From NCBI RefSeq assembly GCF_037392515.1, contig NC_090282.1:31790554-31854553 (forward strand): a DNA stretch of 64,000 bases, in the 5' to 3' direction. The stretch comes from Haliotis asinina (taxonomy: Eukaryota; Mollusca; Gastropoda; Lepetellida; Haliotidae). Below, piece by piece: positions 13,399 to 23,190 of the stretch (position 1 is the stretch's first letter; each line of letters starts with the position of its first letter). The notes under the pieces were generated by a model. The model had not been told where the DNA came from, ran no database searches, and saw only the letters and a program-made list of their open reading frames with translations. The translations under genes and the position numbers were made by a program.

Positions 13399-14070
13399 GG
13401 TTAACTGCAAGGTGTGATGTACCAAAGACTATGTTACGAAAATGTAGAACTCCCTCTTTCCTTTCTTTTCTACACCGCCATAACAAGCAGGGCACATGTA
13501 AACATTGTCCACTACGTCATCAATTTATGCGTACTGGCAGTACGGAGTTCAGTTGGGAAGATACGGATGTGCCCGAGTGATACCGATTGTTTGTTTTGTT
13601 TGCTTTCCGTGAAACGGAAATGAGATAAATAATAGGTAATATTTACAGTAGGTCGTCGTGAGTAACCAGTGATTTGTGGTCATGTATCGAAATGATTGGA
13701 TTTAATTAGTCCGAATTCTGTGTTATGAGCAAGGTGAACATAATCAACTAGTGAAGAGAATCACTTCTACAATTTAGTACAAACACATACTTTGGTAAAT
13801 TCTTAATACAACTGGTTTCACCTGATCACAGTTCATGAAGCCAAAGATCAACGGGCCTATTTTGTATATGTAAATGTTTCACTGATAATTTCATTCAACA
13901 ACACTCAGATTAACTTGCATCATTATCAAATCTCAGAATTATCAGATTTTCAGAGCTCAAGATGTTAATTAACATTTGTCATGTATGATTAAAATAATCA
14001 TTTTTTATGTGTAGTTGTGATATAAACAACCTGGGTAATAGACGGAAATTTGTATCAAGCATACAGTATT

Positions 14071-14482
14071 ACAATGCCATTTAGAAAGTGGTCAAATGCA
14101 ACATATGTCATATTTGGGATTTCACTTTCTTAGTAAATATGACATGTGTTGCATTTGATCACTTTCTAAATGGCATTGTGTAATCATAGCTTTTGGCCAT
14201 GGGAGCCGTGCCAATTTACACTCATTAGCGGAGTACACAAAGTATGCAGTTTACACTACCAGTTGTTCGACTTTCATTTTTGTGGAAGTCGCGGTGGCTG
14301 AGCGGGCTAGGCGGCTGACTTTGTGTGCTGGCGATTAGGTGCCTGACTCTGAGGGTGCAGGTTCAAATCCCGAATGGGACTCAACCGAAAAAGTACTAGA
14401 ATTTGTACTTTGCCAAGAAAGTGAAATCCCAAATATGACATATGTTGAATTTGACCACTTTCTAAATGGCATTGTGTAATCA
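14071..14482. mobile_element. Fold-back (MITE-like) element with three copies of one arm and a tRNA-Leu-like insert
   Basis: An arm of about 61 bp (acaatgccatttagaaagtg.. to ..ggatttcactttctt, 14071-14131) is followed directly by a diverged inverted copy (14132-14187). A near-perfect inverted copy follows at 14415-14476, differing from the first at one position by my reading. The flanking gtaatcat also recurs after both inverted copies. The spacer 14284-14383 resembles a tRNA-Leu gene. Its right end lies about 40 bp before the FBXW2 splice acceptor. Confidence 0.85.
14289..14383 (+). repeat. tRNA-Leu-derived sequence (pseudo-tRNA / SINE head)
   Basis: It has an A box tggctgagcggg, a long variable region and a B box ggttcaaatcc, spaced as in class II (Leu/Ser) tRNAs. 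The acceptor stem pairs only partly (gtc with gac, then mismatches) and I could not place a good anticodon arm. It is therefore a derived sequence and not a functional tRNA. Confidence 0.6.
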
Positions 14483-14518
14483 TGTAAATAAGTCTTTTTC
14501 TTTTCTTCTGTTTCTAGC

Positions 14519-14551
14519 ATGCAGAAGTCATGGCAAAGCGAAGGTCTTTAA
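14519..14551 (+). promoter_or_regulatory. Upstream ORF overlapping the FBXW2 start codon
   Basis: If the exon begins after the tag at about 14518, the first ATG (14519) opens a 10-codon frame, out of frame with FBXW2. It ends at a TAA at 14549-14551, 19 bases past the FBXW2 ATG. Such an overlapping uORF would be expected to lower FBXW2 translation. It depends on the inferred acceptor. Confidence 0.4.
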
Positions 14552-17500
14552 ATGGGGTGCCAAGTGAGGACTTTCACAAATGGTTGGATGGTGTATCAAA
14601 GACGTTTCTGCTTCTCTCCAATGACCAAAGAAATGAGACCCTGGACAAACTGATAGACAGCAGTGGATCTCACCAGCGGAATCACCTGTCAACTCGGTTA
14701 CCTCAGCTTCTGTATAGAGACTACATCCTTCTTCTACCTGAGGAGGTGGGTTATCTTCTGGGAATTCTGGGTTAGAACCTGTCCCTATTGACTTCAAGGA
14801 TTTGATGGGCCAAACTGGGAATATATCATGCCCTGACATTGTGAATTATTGCACATAGTGTCAGTCACTTTTTTTGTCTGGTCCAGACTTGATTATTTGC
14901 AGGCTGCCATCATACAGTTGGATAATTGCTATATGTGCAGGCACATGCACACACACACACACACATTCACCACCTGTCACGTGCAGAGCTGACCTATATT
15001 CCTTGACCCTTCTGACCCAACACTGCCGCTGTTACAGGTCATCGGCTCCCTCCCTCTGCAAGCAGTCTGCATTCTGCTGTTTATTTTGTTGACAGTTTCA
15101 TAGACAGATTCTGTCATACAAATGCATAAAATTGGTGATTTACAATGTGATTAGGTTGTCTGACAAAACATCCACTTGCAAAGTTTGAGATCGACTGGAT
15201 CATTGGATAAAGAGTTATTTACAAAAAACTTGGTCCACATGCATTTCATGCCAAACTATAGTCAGTATTTTGGTCACACATAAGCAATATGATGGCAGAG
15301 AAAGGTGAAATACAGGCTTGCCAACCATGTTTCTTATATTTGCTTGTGTCTGTCCTGGTAAGGTATCATAGATCAGTTAAGATAATCCATCTGATTAGCC
15401 TGCTCAAGTCCACTTAGTAATTTATTACGTATCAGTTAAGCGGTGTGAAGAGCATAAATGTGAAACATGGAAACTGTACTGCCAGAAATGGGACAACTGG
15501 CTGGACTAATTAGAAGGTTTGATAATCTCACTGCCAGAAATGAGACAATAGGTTGGAATATGTCTAGAATATGTGGCAAGCCCAGATTTCCACATTTTCT
15601 GAAAATGAAGAATGTCTTTGGACTTCTTTGTAATATGTTTTGTGATTAGAAATTAGGCCCCGTATTTCTCTAAAATATCTTACTTTCAGATGCCACATGT
15701 TAGTGTAGTTGCCAGGTGCTCTGTATAAACAAGACTGGTTGACTCCCAGCAAGTACTGGGTGAACTTTAACAAGCAAGTGACTTCACATATGTGTTTGGT
15801 TGTCTATACATACTTGATAACAGACTTGTATGAGCTTTCATGTGGTGTCAAAACTATTGCAATAATTTATAACCAGTAATTATAAAAAATCTTACCCACT
15901 CAAAAAATTAAATTCTAATGTTTTTATTAGCCAAAGATGTAACTCACAAAATATATTTTTTTAGATTATATTTTGCCTGATATACACTTCATAAATTGCC
16001 AAAAGTAAAATACTTTTAGTATTTAAAAGGAATATTACTTTGACTGGTGGTTTTATTATATTTTTTCCCCCCTCCTGTCTTAAGGTTTTCTGAGGACAAA
16101 AATCTGTAAAACAAGAAATATAATTGGTCTGGCCTAATGATAATATTATTTTCAGGATGCTATGATATTACTGACATGGCTAGTTACTGCTGATTTCTAC
16201 ATAAACATGCTGGAACAAATGTTGATATGGCTAACTCTCCCACCAGGTGACATACCACATCCTGCAGTATCTGCCTGGAAACACTCTACTGGAGTGCTGC
16301 ACCGTCAGCCGAACCTGGAACACCGTCATCCAGGGGGCAGCACGTGTGTGGTGGATGAAAGCGATGCAGAGAGGCGCTGGCAATGTTGTGTACAATGGTG
16401 GAGCAGCCAGGAAGTACATGATGTTGTATCAACAGGTGGAGAAGCTGCTTGACAACTGTTGCCAGGGTAGCTGCTTTGTGGACCAGTCTCTGGAGGGTCA
16501 TACCAACAGAGTGATGGCCGTGTGTTACAGGGATGGAAAGATTGCAACAGGTACCAACCATAATGCTAGTTATATTGCATACTCATTTTCCACAAGATGT
16601 GCTCCATAGGATTACAGATCAGAATATACATTCACAAGAACTGAAAGAAATGACTATAAGCATTGGGTGGTCAGTTTTGATGACTTTGTTGTACATTGTG
16701 TCTTATAAATAGATTGAGTACCAAGTAGATTGATGCCCAGTATGCCCAACACTGGACTTTCTGGTCCAGAAAGAAAAATCTGTTGTCACAGAGCATGACT
16801 TTAGAAAGCAACCAAACAGATCTCTTCTTTGAGAGGAATTTAGAACCTGGAGCAGTGAGGAACATTTACAGTTATTGTAAATGTTAAAGTACAGTTAAGT
16901 GTAATATTATCATTGACCTTATATTTGTTAGCTTTTGATGGTGTGTGAATGTAGACTTGTTTAGGAAATAAAGTTTGCTCTACCCCAATATGTTTGGAAA
17001 TGAAGTATAGTTTTGCCCTGAACTATTATAATCAAGGCATGAGGACGATAGTCTGAGTGCTTTGATTTTATAATAGTTCAGGGCAAAACTATAGCTTATT
17101 ACAAAACACATTAGGGTAGAGCGAACTTTACATCTTTTCTAAGATACCAAATTTAATACTTTCTAAGGATAAGTTTGATTAATCTAAAGCAGAAAACAAA
17201 CATTGGTGTCAGTGACCTAAATTAAAAATCCTCGCACAGGACTAACAGACACGCTGTTCCTTTGACGTGTCTGCCACCCTATGGTAAGATGAACGTTGCC
17301 AGACAAAACAGATGATAAACAGTTTGATGGTTAATGTTCAGGTTAAATATCTTTTCCAAATTATTTTGATTACATTTGTGATTAATGTAAACCACATAGG
17401 GCAATATGAACATAGCCATTCTACTTCCACTGTATGTTTAAATCAGTACATACAGATAAAGCTGACTAGTCAAGCGACATTCTACAAATGCATTGTGGGA

Positions 17501-19632
17501 ATGTAAGCATTGTGAACGTTACCATTTCTCTGGGAAATAGTGAGTACAACTATGAGACATTTTTTCTGTAGGAAAACATATTGTTTCCACCAGTGATTTT
17601 AGCTGAGTGACGCAACTGCAAAGCAAGAAATGTAATGCAACAGAGTAGTTTACTGTAGCAGTCTGTACGAGGTGATGGCAACTGACATTCTCTGTGACAT
17701 TGGTTTCATTGTGACGTTATGCTAAAGTACTCAATTATGATGGGGGGAGCACTGTGACGTCGGTTTCATTGTGACATAATGCAAAAGTATTCGATTACAA
17801 GAGGGCAGACTAGAATGGCGCAGTGGCACAAGGCATTGCGATGCTATGCAATCAGAGCATATTATCGTCTGATCAAGTACTTTCTTTCACTGAAGCATCT
17901 TAGAAAGTTCAGTATGGTATACTTCATACAGTATGTCATTAGTTCATGATTGTCCATTCATGTTGTGTCATAGTCAGATGACCAGACAGTGAAATTCAGT
18001 AACCCATGCTTGCCATAAAAGGCGACTATGCTTGTCGTAAGAGGCGACTAACGGGATCGGGTGGTCAGGCTTGCTGACTTGGTTGACACGTCTTCGGTTG
18101 CCAGTTGCGCAGATCGATGGATTGTCTGATCCAGACTCGATTATTTACAGACCCTTGATTATTTACAGAACATCGCCATATAGCTGGAATATTGCTGAGT
18201 GCAGTGTAACACTAAACTCACTCACTCACTCCCCAGACAGTGAAAGTGGTATGACGTGTCATTGTTTCAAAATTGTTCAGTCATTGTTTGAAGGTCAGAT
18301 GACCTGTCAGTGAAAGAGTGGTAAGTCAGTTTTTTGCCATCCCTGTTTCATAAATAACCAATCACATTTTTTCAGGGTCGGATGACCAGTCAGTGCGAGT
18401 ATGGGATGCTCATACAGGCAGACTGCTGCATAAGATACACACCCACACAGTGTCGGATCTTAAACTGACCCCAAAACATGTGTATACTGCTTCCTTTGAT
18501 GGCACTGTGGCATGCTGGGAACTGTCAACTGGTGAATCGCATTACTGGTTGGTTGGTCATACATCAGCTGTGTTCAGCATCGATGTTCATGAATCTGGTT
18601 TAGTCATTAGTGGGTCCTCAGACAAGACAGTGAAAATCTGGCATCGGCAACATGAGGAACCATACCTTCTTACTTCCTTAGAAGATTACCACTCTGAATG
18701 GGTCACAAAAGTCCAGTTTCTAAACACAGCTGAGTTGTCAAGTGATTTACTGTTTGCCAGCATTGATAAGAATGTCTGCCATGTTTGGTGCACAGATGCT
18801 AAAGGGCATTGTGAGAAGATGTTTTCTACGAAGAAAACAACTGGAGTACAGATTACCTCCTTCTCCCACAGTAAGCCAGGCCGGTTCTACCTCTGTACAT
18901 GGAAGGAGAGGGAGCTGTGTAATGACATATTAACATATATGTTCACCAGTGACAGTCTCACACTGGTGTCCATGGTGTCGCTTGGTGGGGACATGCCCCT
19001 CAGGTGTCAGCTGCTGGGGGCAGGGGACAGGTTTGCTGCCCTCACAGGCTCCAGTGAGATAGACCAGCTGTTCCTGTTCAGCTTTAGTCAGTGTTGCTGT
19101 GTGGCCAGAATCAACATTCCTCTCTGTCGGTGAGTAGTGGCAATGTGATATTATAAAGTCAGTCCCTAGTTACCACGTCCATGCTGATCACTGATTAGTG
19201 ATTTAGAGAGATTTAATGTATTCTTTGATGTTTAAGCAATAAAAGACAGCCTCCAGTATTCTGTAAATATGTTAAGAATGTTATGATTTTCTAAAAAGAA
19301 GATTAATTGTCACTGTGTGTGTGAGGTTATATCTTTGAACCAAGATGTTCTATGTGTATTTTATGCATCTCATGATTGGGTATAATGATGGAGTCAAAGG
19401 TCAATATGTTCTGAAAGCTTGTTTATTATGTGAAAGTCTATTTTGTTCTTCCACTTAACGGAATGTGAATTTGGAAACTGACTATTTCAGGTTTACCCGA
19501 AATGGTGCTACCTTGACCCTCGGCGGGCAGTCATGGCTTAATGGATTCAGTGACACACCACCTGAGGGCACTGTCCTGGCAGCCTGTCTACAGAACTCTA
19601 GTCATGTCATGCTGCTGAACTGGAAACTTTGA
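14530..19632 (+). CDS. FBXW2: F-box/WD repeat-containing protein 2, complete, 4 coding exons
   Basis: FBXW2 is the substrate receptor of an SCF (SKP1-CUL1-F-box) E3 ubiquitin ligase: the F-box binds SKP1 and the WD40 propeller binds substrate. Exons 14530-14745, 16247-16550, 18376-19129 and 19491-19632 sum to 1416 nt (471 aa), with GT-AG borders and matching phases. The N-terminal part (DFHKWLDGVSKTFLLLS.., RNETLDKLI) matches the family. The F-box is at about residues 68-102 (LLPEEVTYHILQYLPG.., SRTWN) and spans the first intron. WD40 units begin near residue 150, with clear blades ending GSDDQSVRVWD, ASFDGTVACWE and GSSDKTVKIWH. The C terminus has the family GQSWLNG and ends LLNWKL. Human FBXW2 is about 454 aa. 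Intron 2 contains a palindromic element and a SINE with a 13-bp target duplication. Confidence 0.93.
14875..14965 (+). repeat. SINE family 1 fragment and (CA)n
   Basis: The fragment tgtctggtccagacttgattatttg matches the end of the family-1 core. It is followed by a short (CA)n run at 14945-14963. It lies in FBXW2 intron 1. Confidence 0.55.
15559..15642 (+). repeat. Unnamed dispersed repeat, copy 1
   Basis: The stretch tctagaatatgtggcaagcc..agatttccacattttctgaaaatgaagaa matches the reverse complement of 26975-27063 at most positions. The two copies sit in unrelated loci about 11 kb apart. Confidence 0.65.
16967..17130. mobile_element. Palindromic (fold-back) element in FBXW2 intron 2
   Basis: The left arm 16967-17034 (aaagtttgctctaccccaat.. 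to ..ccctgaactattataat) is repeated inverted at 17062-17130. The spacer is about 27 bp. Arms of roughly 68 bp match at most positions, including a run of over 20 identical bases around gttttgccctgaactatta. There is no coding capacity, so it is MITE-like. Confidence 0.8.
17690..17803. repeat. Tandem duplication, about 62-bp unit
   Basis: ctgtgacattggtttcattg.. and ctgtgacgtcggtttcattg.. are two diverged copies in FBXW2 intron 2. Confidence 0.7.
17995..18232 (+). repeat. SINE family 1 with 13-bp target-site duplication, FBXW2 intron 2
   Basis: It is flanked by ccagacagtgaaa at 17982-17994 and 18233-18245. The body runs from a truncated head (acccatgcttgccataaaag) through gggatcgggtggtcaggctt to ..gctggaatattgctgagtg and a (ACTC)n tail. 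An internal short duplication (gattatttacagac) is present. Confidence 0.9.
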
Positions 19633-21693
19633 CAGACATCAGACTATCGGTCATGTTGTGAGGATTGTTTTTAAAGAATAAGTATGTTCCAGAGAATGCT
19701 GATCAACTTTTCACAGACTTGATAGACGCTATGGAAAGTATGGGGTGGCTGATCATCCTTTCAGTTAGTGAGTGGTTGGAAGAGTCACAGATGAATAAAT
19801 GTCACTATTTTCAGGACGGGGAGCAGTTACTGTTAACTGATGAAAGACCATCCAGTAGACATAAAGACCATCCAGTACATGCTGCTTAAAGTCTACGGCA
19901 GTGGTCTCCCTTTACCTTCTCAGTTTATCAGATCATTCATCCAAGCCTGCATCTTAACTAAATGAAGATTTCTTTCTCAGTTGTGACATTTATGTCCTGT
20001 ATGAACAAAATGTTATATTTTACTGAAAGTTGATACATATGTTAATGTGAGTTTCTCTTGGGATAGAGATGTGCAATTCATACTGGCCACATGCTTACTT
20101 TTCCAGCAGGGAAATGGCCTGATTTCTTCATCAGACCAGACTTTGACTCTTGGCTTGCTCTAGGTCATTAAAATGAGATCCTTTAAACAAATCATCATAC
20201 AAGTATGTGTTCCATACTGATTTCACATATGTTTTTACAAGAATTTTGCAAAATCAGCAGAGCAGTCATGTCATTATGTAATCACTTCATTATTACCCAT
20301 TTTTATCTGAATCCCTTCGAGATTCACTTTAGAAAAATGCATTGATCATGATCACCATGACAGTAAACAACAGTTGTCAACTGACGTCACGATTCTTCCA
20401 CAGGTACATTGTTTATAGTCTGATGCTATCCTGACCTTAAGATCCAGATGACATCAGTTATGCTCTGTTGATGATGTAAACAATAAATCGGTTTACCTGA
20501 GGTGATATTGTTACTGTGAGTGAAGATCTAACAAGCTAGCCCATAAAGTCATGTGAGCAAAACATGAAGTCTGTTTTGCTCCCCCAATCTAAATGAAGCA
20601 TGGACCTGTTCTTGTGGAGATCAATATCAGCTTTCTGAAAGAACGTTTAGGGAACTATCTTGGTTGAAATGCCATGATTCCAAGAAACGAGAATGTATTA
20701 CACATTCTTAGTAATGTAATGATGCAAATGTGGTGGCCATTTCACTCCTTTTCCAAATCATTATTGTAGTAACTGATCTGGTTTCAATGAAATTGTTAAT
20801 GTATGGCACTTACGACAGTATTATCGCTAAGAGAAGCTAAGAGAGCTACGTAAATCCAGGCCCAGGTGTCCAAGTCAAATGACTTACCATTCATGTGGTA
20901 CAGACTAATCAAAAACTGTATGACTATGTTACAACTGTTTACCATATTTACAATATGTTGATTTATTTTTGTACTGTTGAAATGATATCTGTAAGATTAA
21001 TATATGGAATAAAAACACAATATTTTGAAAGAATGTCTTCTGTTATATTAATTCTCGTCTTTGAGAGGCATTTTAGAAGTTGTATAGGTGAAGGAAAACC
21101 AAGCCCTATCGAGTGTCAACGTCTCAATGGCAATGAGTGCAACATTTTGGTTGATAATCATGTTTGTACCAACATGGAAACATCACATTCATTGCAAGAA
21201 TGAAGTTGAGTATCCATAGAACTTCCTTTTATTCCTTCTAAATTACAATATCATGAATTCAGTTTCACTCTGTATGTCAACTTGATGCCATATAAGAGAA
21301 TATAGAGGATGGCGGCAGATCTGTTACCATATGTAGTCAACAAGTATTCAGGACATTCTCTCCTGTGGTGCGTTTGTCATGGAGTGGACTGGACAGAGTA
21401 GACACATTTAGAAGACAGAAGATGAAGGACTATTATGGAAGGAGGATTGTCCCTACCATCAGGTTTATAAAGAGCTCAAGCTCTTGTTTCTGCCACCGGA
21501 TGGATTCCAGAACAAAGCTGGTACCAAGCAGCCTTTTTTCATAGGTCCAAAGTTTGAATGTTTAGAAGGAGCTCATATATGTGCAATAGTGTTGAGGGCA
21601 GCACTAGCAGCAATCAAAAGAAAAATGGACTTTTACATTTTGATCAAAAACTGTATTTATTATCTTACCAGCTTTCTTGATTAAAATGAGTCA
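19633..21693. other. FBXW2 3' UTR and intergenic sequence
   Basis: This is non-coding sequence after the FBXW2 stop. AATAAA signals at 19794-19799 and 21008-21013 could end short and long 3' UTRs. I see no other gene. Confidence 0.5.
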
Positions 21694-21840
21694 GTGGGCT
21701 AGCTCAGCAGTTAACGCGTTTGCCCACATGGATACAATGGGTGAAGCCCATTTCTGGTGTCTGGAACAGTGCTAAAAGGACCTGTTCACTCACTCACTCA
21801 CCCACCCACCCACCCACCCACCCACCCACTCACTCACTCT
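21694..21840 (+). repeat. SINE family 2 with long (CACT)n/(CACC)n tail
   Basis: It starts gtgggctagctcagcagtta, includes gaagcccatttctggtgtct and runs into ttcactcactcactcaccca.. up to 21838. The internal body is shortened. The tail has changed from CACT to CACC units and back. Confidence 0.75.
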
Positions 21841-23190
21841 TATTTAAATCTATGGAAGATATGACAAACCATTAAAACAATATTGTTTTGCAAATACGAA
21901 AATTAAAATGTTCAGGGCCATGTAGATAGTCACTGAATACAAATATACATAAGTTGCTGCCTATCTGACCAGTTATGCTGATACATGCCTTTCTTGGATC
22001 AAGAAAGAAAGTTTCATGCCAAGTATCCTGAATCTGAGAATCAAACAATATACTGTAGTTGATAAAAGTTGATAGAAAAAAGGAAAGAAAATAGTGTCTT
22101 GTTATTATGTCATGAAAACGTAAGATAATTATCAATAGTTATACATATGTGTAATAGAATTACTTTTACTATGATCTCCTTTAGAGATAAATTTTATTTT
22201 TGTTCACATGCATACTTTGAAAGTGATACATATTAAATTTACACATCCCAATCACATGCTTCCAAACATTTATATGTGATCTGTCAAATTTTGCTTATTT
22301 GGTAATAACATAATCTGGCTCAGTAAAACAAATATATTTTAAACATTAATAATTATTTCCCCAAAACACTGTATTTAAAGAAATGTAAAGTGACTTAAGT
22401 TCGAAAGTAATGAAGGAAGGTATATTTATTCAACTGAACATTTTGTAAAAAGTAAATTTTGAAGCAGTTGTCATTCATAAGAGAGAGCATATGAACCAAG
22501 TCCTGACTGACAAGTGAATTTTCTTGACATCAAGAATAGCATGTTGAATTTAGAAAACGTCAATAATTAATGCTAAATGTGTAACCTGAACATCTCAACC
22601 ATGTTTTCCCCTTGAAAATGTTTTCTGTACATGAAAACCTAGTGGCTCCACTTTGGGAACATAATTGAAAGGTTTCTTTATTGCACATATGTATTTTTTA
22701 ACATGACAGATTATTGTCCCTAACTTACTAAGTCTTGGTTTGGTTTGTTTTGGTTTTTTTTATTTATTTTGTTTTTTGTAATATTAATGTTTTTCTCTTT
22801 AATTTCCTTTGGCACTCGTATCATAAATGTTTCAGAATAATCGAAATAACAATGTTAAGAAGTAAGCAGGATTATAATAAATAAAATCGAGAAATTTAAG
22901 ACAAAGAAAGACAAACCTTGAGTAAATATTTAATCCTTTTACGGCTCTTCACTTCCATTCGTAAAATTGTCAACACTATTTTAAAATAAACCTTTCTAAT
23001 TACTTGATGATTGAATATATATCGAAGGGGGATATAGTTTCTTGTTAGGAAACTTTAGGTTAAATTGATTAATGTCGTGTTTGCAAGGAAAATGTCATTT
23101 ATGGCAGTGGCCTTCACCTCGTACCATTTCCGGTTGTACACAGGATGCGAGTTTTGAAAGAGCTTAAATATATATTAGCAATAAGTCATA
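21841..23190. other. Intergenic sequence upstream of the C3orf38 homologue
   Basis: AT-rich, with a poly-T-rich stretch at 22735-22800. Just before the gene (about 23118-23128) a tttccgg sequence could be an ETS-type promoter site. No gene was recognised. Confidence 0.45.

Larger units (their letters stand above)
13399..14529. promoter_or_regulatory. Divergent intergenic region shared by MRG15 (minus) and FBXW2 (plus)
   Basis: The two start codons face away from each other 1131 bp apart. The segment 13399-13640 is locally richer in CpG (ggtgtgatgtac, actacgtcatc, ttccgtgaaacggaaatg) and contains GGAA-type ETS-like sites in both orientations. A CRE-like tacgtcatc lies at about 13514. These fit a shared TATA-less promoter, but no transcription start can be read from sequence. 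Just before the FBXW2 start a polypyrimidine tract and tag (ending about 14518) look like a splice acceptor, so FBXW2 probably has an upstream non-coding exon in this interval. Confidence 0.5.

Noticed and set aside
14289-14383. Functional tRNA-Leu gene
   Set aside because: A and B boxes are present, but the acceptor stem is mismatched and no good anticodon arm is visible. It sits inside a fold-back element, so it is tRNA-derived.
16286-16561. Minus-strand ORFs across FBXW2 exon 2
   Set aside because: They are antisense shadows of a well-supported F-box exon.
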